From Bryobacterales bacterium (GTDB lineage: Bacteria > Acidobacteriota > Terriglobia > Bryobacterales > Bryobacteraceae): a stretch of DNA of 33,250 bases. Where the stretch lies: assembly GCA_016789905.1 (NCBI GenBank), contig JAEUQC010000008.1:1-33250 (forward strand), given 5' to 3'. How positions within the stretch are numbered: position 1 is the first letter of the stretch; every line of letters starts with the position of its first letter. Both the position numbers and the translations under genes were made by a program. The notes under the pieces are model-generated. The model saw nothing but the letters and a program-made list of their open reading frames with translations. It did no database searches and was not told the DNA's origin. Below, in pieces: positions 22,555 to 31,255 of this stretch.

Positions 22555-22646
22555 GGCACCATAAGCTATGGTGGGCGGCGGCGATTCTGGTAGGCGGGGC
22601 GCTGGCTGTTTCAGTGAGCTATCTTCTCAACCGGCTGGGCTATTGA
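22551..22646 (+). CDS. Predicted 31-residue single-span membrane peptide
   Basis: This frame starts at TTG, overlapping the TGA of the CpsD-like gene (TTGA, 22551-22554), and ends at TGA 22644. It encodes a basic N-terminus (RHHK), a hydrophobic stretch LWWAAAILVGGALAVSVSY (residues 6-24) and a short tail LLNRLGY. A GGGAGG is 8 bases upstream. The layout (positive then hydrophobic) predicts an inner-membrane peptide with its N-terminus in the cytoplasm. It fills the otherwise unexplained 101-base gap between two EPS genes. It is not a recognised family; proof of expression is lacking. It may modulate the ATPase or the Wzz-like partner. Confidence 0.5.
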   Translation: MRHHKLWWAAAILVGGALAVSVSYLLNRLGY

Positions 22647-22655
22647 GATGGATTT

Positions 22656-23636
22656 ATGAGCCATCCTGGGAGTCCGGTGCTGTCTGTGGTGTTGGCGGCG
22701 CGAAACAACTGGCACTACGTGCGCGGGTGCCTGCATTCGCTGCCCGAGGGCGGAGTCCCAGACTACGAGGTTATTGTTGTCGACAATGCCTCAACCGACG
22801 GCACGGCGCAGCGCGTACGCGAGAAGTTTCCCCTGGCGCGAATCATTCAGAACGAGACAAACACGGGCCACTGCCATGCGATGAATCAGGGAATCGCGGC
22901 CTCGCGGGGCAAGTACGTATTGGTGCTGGACGGAGACACGGTGCTGGTTCCGGGCGCGGCGCGGCGCATGGTTGAATTTCTCGAGGCGCGTCCGGATGTA
23001 GCCATCGTGGCGCCGCGTATGTTGAATGAAGACGGATCGGTGCAAGAAACAGCGCGGAGTTTTCCCACCGTCATGAACGGGCTTTGGGGCCGCCAGTCTT
23101 TACTAACGGCGTGGTTCCCGAATCACCCGATGTCGAAGAAGTATCTGCGGCGGGACGCGCTGACGGCCACCGAACCGTTTGAAGTGGACTGGGTATCGGC
23201 GGCGGCCATGTTGTTCCGGCGGACACTTCCGGAGCAGATCGGGTATTGGGACGAAACGATCCGCGGCTATTGGGTGGACGCCGACTGGTGCAAGACGGCG
23301 CACCAGGCCGGCAAGATCTTTTGCGATCCAGGATCGAAGGTGATCCATTATGAGCAGAACCGGAAAGGAATCAAGAAAACCACGCCGCGGATTCTGTTGT
23401 TTCACGAAGGCGCCTACCGGTTCTACAGCAAGCACTACACGGCTGGAGCAATGGATCCGCGCGCGTGGTTCGCGGGGGCGGCGCTGGGCGCCCGGGCGCT
23501 GTTGCTGATTGTGGCGGACCTGTTCCTGAAAGAAGCGCCGGACCAGAAACGGCCTGCGGCCGAAGAGGACACGCCCAAGCCCCTGCACGCCCGCGTACAG
23601 ACCGAAGGGGCCGATACAATAGACCGTGTGGAATGA
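22656..23636 (+). CDS. Family 2 glycosyltransferase
   Basis: The 326-residue product has a GT-A fold signature: SVVLAARNN near the start, VVDNASTDGT at 41-50, and the nucleotide-sugar/metal motif LDGDT (Asp92-x-Asp94). GYWDETIRGYWVDADWC resembles the acceptor-side ED motif region of rhamnosyl/GT2 transferases. A hydrophobic stretch near 275-290 may touch the membrane. It should transfer a sugar from a nucleotide donor to a lipid-linked EPS repeat unit in the cytoplasm; donor and linkage are not predictable. Its TGA overlaps the next gene's ATG by 4 bases (ATGA, 23633-23636), indicating translational coupling. Confidence 0.88.
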   Translation: MSHPGSPVLSVVLAARNNWHYVRGCLHSLPEGGVPDYEVIVVDNASTDGTAQRVREKFPLARIIQNETNTGHCHAMNQGIAASRGKYVLVLDGDTVLVPGAARRMVEFLEARPDVAIVAPRMLNEDGSVQETARSFPTVMNGLWGRQSLLTAWFPNHPMSKKYLRRDALTATEPFEVDWVSAAAMLFRRTLPEQIGYWDETIRGYWVDADWCKTAHQAGKIFCDPGSKVIHYEQNRKGIKKTTPRILLFHEGAYRFYSKHYTAGAMDPRAWFAGAALGARALLLIVADLFLKEAPDQKRPAAEEDTPKPLHARVQTEGADTIDRVE

Positions 23637-25213
23637 CGACTGACTATATCGCCGCGCCTCCCATGACCCGTTATCTACAGCCCTTAATCCGCCGTTGGCC
23701 GCTGATTGTCACTTTCAGCGTTTCGGCAATGTTGTGTTCACTGGCAATGACCTATGTGATGAGCGAAAAGTACGTCGCCAGCGCGATTGTGGTGTTGCAG
23801 CCGAATGAAGACATTTCGGTTCAACCGAAAAGCCGGAACGCGCTGGGATTTCCGTTGCCGCTGGTGCCGCTCGAATCGATCGCCAACACGCTGGAAGACA
23901 TTTTGCGCGGCGAACTGGTGCTGGAAAAAACGGTGCGGCAACTGCGTCTGGACGTACCCCGGCCGCGCAAACAGTACGGGCCCGTACTCACACTGATTCT
24001 GGACGTCAAAGACTGGGTGAAAGAGTTACGAGATGATACCTGGCAGATTCTGAAGTACGGCCGCGTACTGCCGAAAGACAATTTCCGGGGCGCGATGATC
24101 AACCTGCAGAAGAACCTTTCCATCCGGCGAACCAACAAATCGTATACCGTACGGCTGGAGGCGGTGGACGAGATTCCGGAGCGGGCGGCGTTGATCGTCA
24201 ACACGGCCGGGGCAACGCTGGCCGAGACGGTGGCCGCGACACGGTCCCAGGCCAACCAAGCGGCCCGGAAGAACATTGAGACCCGCCTGACCAACGCGGC
24301 GCAGCGGGTACAAGCGCTGCGGCAGGAAGTGGCGGCTTTCAAAAGCCAGGCCGGTGTTTCCGCGCTGACGCAGGAAGTGTCCTTGCAGTTGAAATCCCTG
24401 AACGAGCTGCAGGACAGTCTGGCGCGAATCAATTCCGAAATCGACGCGGCGATTACCCGCAAGGCGCAGGTGGAAGAACAGGTGAAGGCGGCGGCGCCTT
24501 CGGTGAAATACACAACAACGACGGCCGATAATCCTGTCTATGGCGAACTGCGCTCCGAGCAGGCCAAGTTGAGCGTTCAACTGGCCGGCCTGCTGGAGAA
24601 ATTCACGCCGGAGCATGAGGAAGTCCAATCGGTGCGGGCCAAGTTGAAAGAAACAGAAGAACGGCTGGGCAAGGAAACGCCGAAGCTGCTGAGTTCGGAA
24701 TCGACCCGGGTGAGCGACATCCACACGAAGCTATTGAGCGAACAGTTGGACGCCGAAGTAGCGCTGCGGGGGCTGCGCGCCAAGCAGGCGGCGCTGCAGA
24801 AGACCTATACCGAACAGAGCCAAAAGACGCAGGGGCTGGTGGCGTCGGAGCCCAAGCTGGAATCCCTGATGCTGCAGTTGCAGACGGAAGAGAAATCCTA
24901 CAGCCAGATCAGCGAATTTTACGAGGAAGCGCTGCTGGCCGAATCAAAGGCTGTGCCGGAAGTGATGGTGCAGAGCCCGGCGCTGGTGCCTGCCGAACCG
25001 GCGCGGCCGATCAAGATTTTGCATGTTGGCACGTCCCTGTTGCTGAGCCTGGCGATTGGCATAGGAATCGCGTTCCTGGCCGCGTTCTTTGAACCCAAAG
25101 TACATTCGGCGCTGGATGCCGAACTGGCCTTGGGTTTGCCGGTGGTGGGACGGATGCCGGCCATTGGCACGTCATGGCCTGAACTGGCTGCGCCGGCTGA
25201 CAATAAGTCCTGA
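23633..25213 (+). CDS. Wzz/GumC-like polysaccharide chain-length/co-polymerase protein
   Basis: From ATG 23633 (coupled to the previous gene by ATGA) the product is 526 residues. Membrane span 1 is at about 22-42, a long periplasmic region with extended coiled coil follows (roughly 190-440, rich in Gln, Glu, Lys, Ala), and span 2 is at about 467-486 (LLLSLAIGIGIAFLAAFF). A short cytoplasmic tail ends the protein. This is the PCP architecture of Wzz, Wzc and GumC, which set EPS chain length and link polymerisation to export. The kinase-type ATPase is a separate gene (21841), as in Gram-positive CapA/CapB, rather than fused as in Wzc. The MTRYLQPLIRRWP start of the fold at residue 11 is well placed. 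Confidence 0.88.
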   Translation: MTTDYIAAPPMTRYLQPLIRRWPLIVTFSVSAMLCSLAMTYVMSEKYVASAIVVLQPNEDISVQPKSRNALGFPLPLVPLESIANTLEDILRGELVLEKTVRQLRLDVPRPRKQYGPVLTLILDVKDWVKELRDDTWQILKYGRVLPKDNFRGAMINLQKNLSIRRTNKSYTVRLEAVDEIPERAALIVNTAGATLAETVAATRSQANQAARKNIETRLTNAAQRVQALRQEVAAFKSQAGVSALTQEVSLQLKSLNELQDSLARINSEIDAAITRKAQVEEQVKAAAPSVKYTTTTADNPVYGELRSEQAKLSVQLAGLLEKFTPEHEEVQSVRAKLKETEERLGKETPKLLSSESTRVSDIHTKLLSEQLDAEVALRGLRAKQAALQKTYTEQSQKTQGLVASEPKLESLMLQLQTEEKSYSQISEFYEEALLAESKAVPEVMVQSPALVPAEPARPIKILHVGTSLLLSLAIGIGIAFLAAFFEPKVHSALDAELALGLPVVGRMPAIGTSWPELAAPADNKS

Positions 25214-25299
25214 TGGCAGAATACTTTTACGCCGTTCTGTAACGGCCGCCAGAGGGCACGCATCCAAATTTCGTATGCGCGACGCAAGGGGAGAACAAT

Positions 25300-26340
25300 A
25301 TGCCAAATACGGTTGTTGAAGCAGGGCTGTCACGACGAAGCCTCAGTAAGCTGATGATGACTGGCGCCGGAATGCTCACGTTTTCCCGTGGGTTGACAGG
25401 CCAGCCGTTAAGCGGAGAGATTGCGGTGGCAATGACGCCGGCCAATTTTCCGCAACACAAGGCGAAGGACATTGACGACATGTTCGCCCTGGGAAAAGAA
25501 GTGGCAACAGGCGCGATTCTGATCTACCAGTGGGGGCAGCCGGACTTTCAGAAGGTGGCCAAGACCATGACGGAGCTGTGCAACAAGGCCCACCTGACCC
25601 CGATTGTTTCCATTAGCCCGACAAAACTGGAAGGGGCGCGGAACGAACTGGACGTTCCGGACAAGGTGCGGCAGGCGGCCAAACGGAACTTGTCGTTCAA
25701 AAACGGCGATGTGAACAAGCAGTTCGCGGCCGATGTTTTTGAGCTGGCGAAGTTGAAGCCCGCCTACCTGGGCCTGGCCACCGAAATCAATCTGCTGGCG
25801 TTCAAGGACATCAAGGAATACATCTATTTCGCGGCGGTGTGCAAGAAGCTCTATCCGGAGATCAAGAAAATATCGCCGAACACCAAGGTGTTTGTCTCCT
25901 TCCAGTGGGATTTCTTCCACATCATGGCGCAGCGCGAGCCGAAGAAGATCAAGGAACACGCCAAGCTGATCGACATTTTCCGGCCGGAACTCGATGTGGT
26001 GGCGCTGACTTCGTATCCGGCGGATCATTTCAGTTCGCCCAGTGAGATTCCGTCCGACTACTATTCAAAAATCTATAATTACGTGGGCAAATCCGATCCG
26101 GTGATGCTGACCGAAATTGGATGGCCGAGTTCAGGCAAAGGGAACGAACGCAGCCAGGAGCAGTTCATTCTGCGCCTGCCGGAGTTGACCAATCCGATGA
26201 GGCCGCTCTATATCGGCTGGTCTCTGTTGCACGACGTGCAGGTGAGTTCGTTTGGGGAAGCATTGGGCACAACCGGAGTCCTGATGAAGAACGGGAAACA
26301 GAAGCCTGGATTCGCGGCGCTGAAAAAAGTCCGGCGGTAG
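25300..26340 (+). CDS. GH-A-like TIM-barrel exported protein (copy A), possible Tat substrate
   Basis: The 346-residue product begins with a twin-arginine-like signal (SRRSLSK at 11-16, hydrophobic to about 30). GGGGAG precedes the ATG by 6 bases. Two carboxylates lie in GH-A-clan positions: LATEINLL with Glu162 (acid/base-type strand) and MLTEIGWPSSG with Glu272 (nucleophile-type strand), with TSYP at 237-240. These suggest a beta-glycanase-like or carbohydrate-binding barrel acting on the polysaccharide in the periplasm, but no specific GH family was recognised. It is the last gene of the plus EPS operon and is paralogous to 27646-28686 (same length, AEINLL/TEI-x-WP/TSYP motifs). It converges on the flippase gene with a 20-base gap. 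Confidence 0.78.
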   Translation: MPNTVVEAGLSRRSLSKLMMTGAGMLTFSRGLTGQPLSGEIAVAMTPANFPQHKAKDIDDMFALGKEVATGAILIYQWGQPDFQKVAKTMTELCNKAHLTPIVSISPTKLEGARNELDVPDKVRQAAKRNLSFKNGDVNKQFAADVFELAKLKPAYLGLATEINLLAFKDIKEYIYFAAVCKKLYPEIKKISPNTKVFVSFQWDFFHIMAQREPKKIKEHAKLIDIFRPELDVVALTSYPADHFSSPSEIPSDYYSKIYNYVGKSDPVMLTEIGWPSSGKGNERSQEQFILRLPELTNPMRPLYIGWSLLHDVQVSSFGEALGTTGVLMKNGKQKPGFAALKKVRR

Positions 26341-26360
26341 ACCGCGTACAAGAACGGGAA

Positions 26361-27704
26361 TCAGGCCGCCTGAGCCAGACGGAGCTGTCCTGCGATGCGA
26401 TGGGCCATGAACTGCAATATCGTGGCGCGGCCGAATCGATAGGCGGCCATGGCCCAGGCGGCCCCGGCTATGCCGTAGGCCGGAATGGCGAACCAGTAGA
26501 CGGCGGCGAGCACGGGCAAGGCCACAGCGTCGATCAGGAACACGATACGCGGATTCCGCAGCAGCAGGAAGTTCAGCGTTACGGGAAAGATAGTGCTGAT
26601 AGAAACGGTTCCCGCCAACAGCACGGGCAGCAGCGCGCCGGAGGGCGCGTACCGCTGGCCGGCGACGGTGGAAAGGAGAACCGGCGATAAAAAAACGCCG
26701 GCGATGAGGCCCGCGCCGCACACCCAATAAACCGCGTGATTGATGCGCTGGAGAGTGTGGCCAATGGTGCCGTCGGCGCAGGCGGGCTGTATGCGCGGCA
26801 GGAAGACGGGGGACACATAGGAAGCGACGATCTCCGGAATCATGGCCACGGTCAGCGCGGCGGAATAGATGGCCAGCGGCTCCGGCCCGGTGAGGGCGGC
26901 CAGGAAGAAGAGGTCCATGCGGGTGATGACAATGCCAAGTCCGGAGCTTGCCATGGCTGGTTTGGCTTCCGTCCACACCTGGGCTAGATCCCGCGGACGA
27001 ATCCGGCTGGCCGACCAGGCCGCGCCGCGCCGCAGCAGGAGGATGGCCAACGTGAGTATCAACCCGCCGGCGCCGAGATAGCAGAGCATGACCAGGCTGG
27101 GCGTGGCGCCTTGGGCCGAAACGGCGGCGCCCAGCACGGTCAGGCGCAGCACGGTGTGGCTGAAATCGGTGAGACCATAGGCGCGGAACATGTGCCGGGA
27201 TTGAAAATAGAACTGCAAGGAACGGATAAGCAGCATGACCGTGGCCGCGGCGGCCCACAACTGCAATGTGGCGTCGGCGTTCCTGTTGGAAAAGAAGCGC
27301 TCCCCAATGAATTCGCCGGTGACGGTGAGCGCAAGCAGAACGGCAGCGCCGATGCATCCTTTCCAGACGATGCCGGCCTTTTCCAGCCGGTGGATGGGCG
27401 GGCCGAGTTTGCACACCGTGGTCTGGCGGGCTATGCCAAGGTCGATGGCCGCCCCCAGCAGAGCGTCAATGGCCAGCAGATAGCTGAGGCAGAAACTAGC
27501 CAAGCCATAATCGGCGAGTGTCATGGACCTGGCGAGCCAAAGACTGATAAAAAGAGACGCCGCGCCGTTTACAATTTTTGGAACGGCGACGTAGAGTAAG
27601 TCCGCGTTCCAGATGCGCGGTTGAAGCCCGGGCGGTCCGTCAGAGTTACTTCGATCTGAGCGGATAATTGAGCGCCTCCAGCCAGGCGGGCTTGGGGGGG
27701 CCAT
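26361..27704 (-). CDS. Polysaccharide flippase (MOP/Wzx family), copy 2
   Basis: The 447-residue product is an integral membrane protein with about 12 hydrophobic spans. It starts its fold with IVNGAASLFISLWLARSMTLADYGLASF, the typical RxLxxxxYG region of Wzx/RfbX flippases in the MOP superfamily. It should move a lipid-linked glycan across the inner membrane. The annotated ATG 27704 lies 59 bases inside the upstream GH-A-like gene; the first 30 residues are polar and Pro-rich and may be non-genuine, but no better start codon was found downstream. It is the last gene of the minus operon. A second, distinct flippase is encoded at 31256. Confidence 0.82.
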   Translation of the reverse strand: MAPPSPPGWRRSIIRSDRSNSDGPPGLQPRIWNADLLYVAVPKIVNGAASLFISLWLARSMTLADYGLASFCLSYLLAIDALLGAAIDLGIARQTTVCKLGPPIHRLEKAGIVWKGCIGAAVLLALTVTGEFIGERFFSNRNADATLQLWAAAATVMLLIRSLQFYFQSRHMFRAYGLTDFSHTVLRLTVLGAAVSAQGATPSLVMLCYLGAGGLILTLAILLLRRGAAWSASRIRPRDLAQVWTEAKPAMASSGLGIVITRMDLFFLAALTGPEPLAIYSAALTVAMIPEIVASYVSPVFLPRIQPACADGTIGHTLQRINHAVYWVCGAGLIAGVFLSPVLLSTVAGQRYAPSGALLPVLLAGTVSISTIFPVTLNFLLLRNPRIVFLIDAVALPVLAAVYWFAIPAYGIAGAAWAMAAYRFGRATILQFMAHRIAGQLRLAQAA

Positions 27705-28686
27705 CCCATGACAGCAGCCCCATCGTGTTCAATTCATCGAACAACACTTCAGGATCGACCTTGTAGCCCAACAGGATGGCAATCTGCTGTTCGGTGAGCC
27801 AGCGTGTTTGGAAGTGTTTGACATCGTGCTGCAAGGCCCAGGTAATGACCTCCGGGTTCACACCCCGCATCAATTCCGGGAGCCGCTTGACGAAGGCCGT
27901 CTGTTGCTCGATGGAGCTTCTTCCTCCGGTGGGCCAGGCGATTTCGGTAAAAATAATCGGCTTGGCGATGAGCAGGCGGAGCCGCTTGTAATACCACAGC
28001 GGGATGTCTTCGACACTCTTATAGACGCCATCGGCCACCAGCCAGTGAGGGTAGGAGGTGAGGCCGATGAAATCCTGGGGTTCGAGCCTGGGCAGGATGC
28101 TGAATTGCGAAAACGAAAAGAGCATGTCCATGTGGAGAGACACGCCAACCTTGGTTTTTGGAGAGATCCCTTTAACGAGTTTGTAGGCTTCCCGGTAGAG
28201 CGTAACAAAAGAATCGAACTCCCTCGGGTTCACTTCATACAGCAAGTTGATTTCGGCGGCGAGAATGAAATAATCCGCCTCCAGCCGCGCCATTTTTCCG
28301 ATGTCGTCCAGGTAGCGGCTACGAACGTCGGGGTCCCGGAAACTGGTGCCTTGCAGGCCGGAGGGAAGCACCGGCGCTCCAATCGCAGTGGGGCTCATCT
28401 GGAGCGTTAGCTCAAAGCCGAGTTCCTTGGCCGCGGCGGCCAGCTTGGCGCCGTCGTTCAATCCTTTGTCACCGGACGGCCACTCCCAGATATAGGAGAG
28501 GTGCCCGCCTAAAGCCCGGCATTCGAGCAATGCTTGCACGGCATCGGCGTCAGTCGATTCCGGGACGTGGGCGGGAACGTAATTGATTCCGAAGACCGTG
28601 TTCCGCAACGGCGGCAGTTCCTGGCCCGGAGCGGCCATGGAAGCGAGCCCGACGATGCAGACAAGAGAGCGAAACATCTTTGCCAT
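27646..28686 (-). CDS. GH-A-like TIM-barrel exported protein (copy B)
   Basis: The 346-residue product has a Sec-type signal peptide (residues 1-20) and a barrel with FILAAEINLL (Glu145) and IFTEIAWPTGG (Glu248), the positions expected for the acid/base and nucleophile of clan GH-A, plus TSYP at 210-213 and a WALQHD segment late in the barrel. Similarity to copy A (25300-26340) includes GH length, AEINLL, TSYP and TEI-x-WP. A hydrolytic or binding role on the locus's own polysaccharide is inferred. Its ATG overlaps the stop of the ligase gene by one base (TGATG, 28684-28688), so it is translationally coupled. Confidence 0.78.
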   Translation of the reverse strand: MAKMFRSLVCIVGLASMAAPGQELPPLRNTVFGINYVPAHVPESTDADAVQALLECRALGGHLSYIWEWPSGDKGLNDGAKLAAAAKELGFELTLQMSPTAIGAPVLPSGLQGTSFRDPDVRSRYLDDIGKMARLEADYFILAAEINLLYEVNPREFDSFVTLYREAYKLVKGISPKTKVGVSLHMDMLFSFSQFSILPRLEPQDFIGLTSYPHWLVADGVYKSVEDIPLWYYKRLRLLIAKPIIFTEIAWPTGGRSSIEQQTAFVKRLPELMRGVNPEVITWALQHDVKHFQTRWLTEQQIAILLGYKVDPEVLFDELNTMGLLSWDGPPKPAWLEALNYPLRSK

Positions 28687-30167
28687 CAGGCCTCCGCGTG
28701 CTTCCTGCGTCTATACAGAGCCGCCAGGCAGCCGAGCTCAAACCACAACAGAAAGTATGTCACGTTCGTGACGTAGATGGGATCGAAGATGCCTTCCAAC
28801 TGCAGCGCGACAAAACTGCCGAGCAGAGCGGCGCCAAGGGCCTGTTCCACCGGTGCCTCCACGGAAGCCGCCTTCCAGCCGGCCCTGAGAATGGCGATGC
28901 TCCAGCCCAGGAACATGAGGAAGCCAAACACGCCAAGTTCAAAGAGAATCATGGCGGGCATGTTGTGGGCGGGAATGAAGTAGGGGTCGCCCTCGAAAAT
29001 ACTGAACGTGAGCTCCAGGTCGCGCATATAATTATTCGCGCCCAAGCCGCTCCAGGCAACAGGTTTCCACATTTCAAAACCCATCTCCACGGTCTCCACG
29101 CGCGCCGTGACCAGTTCGCGCGGAGCATCCAGGATGCGTTTGCGGATCTGGGGCAGAACCGGGATCAACGAAATCAGGCCGGCCAGCAGCGCCAGCGCCA
29201 ACACCGGGATGCTACGGCGCCACGTGTGGCGGTACTGCCCGCGTGCCAGGCACACGCCTACTACGAGCGCGGATCCCACAAAAGCAACCCATCCGGCGCG
29301 GGCGAAGCTGACGGCCAGCCCGGCCATGCCAAACGAGCAGACGCCGGCGGCAATGAAACGGTAGGCGGGCCTGATGCGTTTGGTTAACGCCAGGGCAAGC
29401 GCCACCGGCTGCGTCATGGCGAGGAAAAGACCGAGGGCGTGAGAATCGAAGGTGGTTCCTTCGGCCCGGCGGACATCTTCAAATCCAGGCACCGTGTACT
29501 GGTCGTAGCTTTTTTCAGCAGCGCCTTTGGTTTGCCCGACGCCGAGAAGCTTCCCTGTTTTGTACTGCACAAGCGCAATGCCGGTTTGGGTGAGAATGGC
29601 GCACAGAATGGCGGCGGAGATCCACTTCCAGTGCCGGCGCCGGATGTTGTGCGCCAGATAGAAATAGGCAAGCGCGTATTTCGCCAGCCGCACCACTTCA
29701 AACAGCACCAGCTTGCTGCTCACAGCGTTCAACACCGACACCAGATGCGCCAGCCAAAAAGCGAACACCCAGGCATCGAGCATGGTGGGCCTGGGCAGAG
29801 GTTCATCGCGGATAACAAAGATGCGGAGAGCCCAAAACAGATACAGTCCAACCACCAGAATTTCCAGCAGCCCGACGCCCACACCGCCGACGACATAGGT
29901 GGTTTCGTTGTGCAGCAGGAACGTCTTCTCGATGCCGGTAAATGGCAGATTCAGGGCCATTACAAACAGCATGAGATCCGGCAGGCGGTCCAGTACCGTC
30001 ATGGACGCGGCGAGAATCAGCAGCCCGGCAATGGAGGCAAAAGCATAGCGCGGCTCCAGATTCCAAATCTGCGCCACCAGCGCGGCCAGGATAAGGCCGG
30101 CGGCGGCGGCGGCAAGATGCAAACCCGGTTTCCCTAGCTGGGATGCCAGCGCGCGCGCCCCGGTCAT
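28686..30167 (-). CDS. O-antigen ligase/polymerase-like membrane protein (Wzy/WaaL type)
   Basis: The 493-residue product has about 11-12 hydrophobic spans and a large periplasmic loop in the second half. The loop holds RVETVEMGFEMWKPVAWSG, LGANNY and a conserved PAHNM, the Wzy_C/O-antigen-ligase pattern in which Arg and His contact lipid-linked glycans. It is expected to polymerise or transfer repeat units on the periplasmic face. ATG 30167 lies 3 bases after the upstream glycosyltransferase stop (30171-30173). The position beside two flippases and a Wzz-like protein fits a Wzx/Wzy-dependent EPS pathway, so polymerase is more likely than ligase. Confidence 0.82.
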   Translation of the reverse strand: MTGARALASQLGKPGLHLAAAAAGLILAALVAQIWNLEPRYAFASIAGLLILAASMTVLDRLPDLMLFVMALNLPFTGIEKTFLLHNETTYVVGGVGVGLLEILVVGLYLFWALRIFVIRDEPLPRPTMLDAWVFAFWLAHLVSVLNAVSSKLVLFEVVRLAKYALAYFYLAHNIRRRHWKWISAAILCAILTQTGIALVQYKTGKLLGVGQTKGAAEKSYDQYTVPGFEDVRRAEGTTFDSHALGLFLAMTQPVALALALTKRIRPAYRFIAAGVCSFGMAGLAVSFARAGWVAFVGSALVVGVCLARGQYRHTWRRSIPVLALALLAGLISLIPVLPQIRKRILDAPRELVTARVETVEMGFEMWKPVAWSGLGANNYMRDLELTFSIFEGDPYFIPAHNMPAMILFELGVFGFLMFLGWSIAILRAGWKAASVEAPVEQALGAALLGSFVALQLEGIFDPIYVTNVTYFLLWFELGCLAALYRRRKHAEA

Positions 30168-30170
30168 TGG

Positions 30171-31238
30171 CTAGTGCTGCCCGCCGCTGGTGGAACTCGT
30201 CATAAAAGGGCTGCCCTGGTTGCCGCGCGACCGGATCTCATCTTCATGACCTTTGATGAAGTGATAGAAAACGGTTCCGCGGTAGCTGTAGGGGTGCAGC
30301 AGAGAGGCCAGAACCGGGGAGTCCTCGGCCGCTTCCAGGGTCTTGATCCAAAGCGGAATGGTGAACCGGTTGAAGGCAACCCAGCGGATGAGCTGGCGGG
30401 TGAGAAGCCAGGGAAGATTTCGGTCCTCACCGGGCAGTTGCGTGGCGGACAGGTTCCGGTAGGTTTGGTAGTGGTAGCCCAGGGTACGGAAATTCAGGAT
30501 GTGGTACTTCACCCAGATTTGCGGATCCGGCACGTGTTCCTCAATAAACCGCCAATGCTTGCCGCGTTCATAGGATCGCCGGATGGCGCTGGCCAGGGTT
30601 TCCGGATGATAGTGGTAGGCCATCGCGCGCGGCACGTAGATGATGCGCAACCCGGCCTTCGACAGGCGGTAGCCGAGTTCGACATCCTCGTGCGCGGCGC
30701 CTTTATGCTCCCGGAAAAGGCCGTTCTTTTGCATAAACGCTTTTTTCAGCGAGATCTGGCAGGCCCAGAATTTCCAATACGGCAGTTCGACTTCTTTTCC
30801 TTCCAGTTCCCAATACTTGAAGGGATCCCACTTTTTCTGAAAGGTGGTTTGCGGCATGTCCGGCGACTGCAACACCTGGCCAAGGGCGGCAAAGTGATCC
30901 TCCGGGCGGCGGCGATGGAATTCAACATGTTCGGCCAGCGTGCCCGGCTCCAGGTGAATATCGTCAGCAATAAGGAGAATAAGATCGGCTTCGGCTTCGG
31001 CGATGCCGCGATTCTCCGTGGCGCCCGGGCCGCGGTTGGCATGGGTGTAGAAGCGCAGCTTGTAGGGCATGCGTGGAATCATGGCCTGCACTACTTCCGC
31101 GGTGGTGTCGGGCGAGCCGTCGTCAACGACAATGACTTCGAACTGAGCCGGATCCAGCGTCTGCTTGGCGAGACGGTCGAGCGTTACCTGAATCGTATCC
31201 TGACGGTTATAAGTGGCAACTACCACACTAAGAATCAT
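30171..31238 (-). CDS. Family 2 glycosyltransferase
   Basis: From ATG 31238 the product is 355 residues. That start is fixed by AGGAGG at 31249-31254, 10 bases upstream, and removes an 18-residue extension from 31292. GT-A motifs are SVVVATYNRQ, VVDDGSPDT (37-45), NRGPGATENRG and IADDIHLEPGT with Asp92-Asp93; HEDVELGYRLSKAG is the catalytic-base ED region. It should add a sugar to the lipid-linked unit in the cytoplasm. The gene lies 17 bases after the flippase stop and 3 before the polymerase-like gene. Confidence 0.87.
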   Translation of the reverse strand: MILSVVVATYNRQDTIQVTLDRLAKQTLDPAQFEVIVVDDGSPDTTAEVVQAMIPRMPYKLRFYTHANRGPGATENRGIAEAEADLILLIADDIHLEPGTLAEHVEFHRRRPEDHFAALGQVLQSPDMPQTTFQKKWDPFKYWELEGKEVELPYWKFWACQISLKKAFMQKNGLFREHKGAAHEDVELGYRLSKAGLRIIYVPRAMAYHYHPETLASAIRRSYERGKHWRFIEEHVPDPQIWVKYHILNFRTLGYHYQTYRNLSATQLPGEDRNLPWLLTRQLIRWVAFNRFTIPLWIKTLEAAEDSPVLASLLHPYSYRGTVFYHFIKGHEDEIRSRGNQGSPFMTSSTSGGQH

Positions 31239-31255
31239 TTCCGTGTCCCCTCCTA

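Noticed and set aside
23465..23632. N-terminal extension of the Wzz-like protein into the glycosyltransferase gene
   Set aside because: The 56 extra residues are Arg/Gly/Pro-rich out-of-frame translation of the GT gene; the ATGA overlap at 23633 is a typical coupled start.
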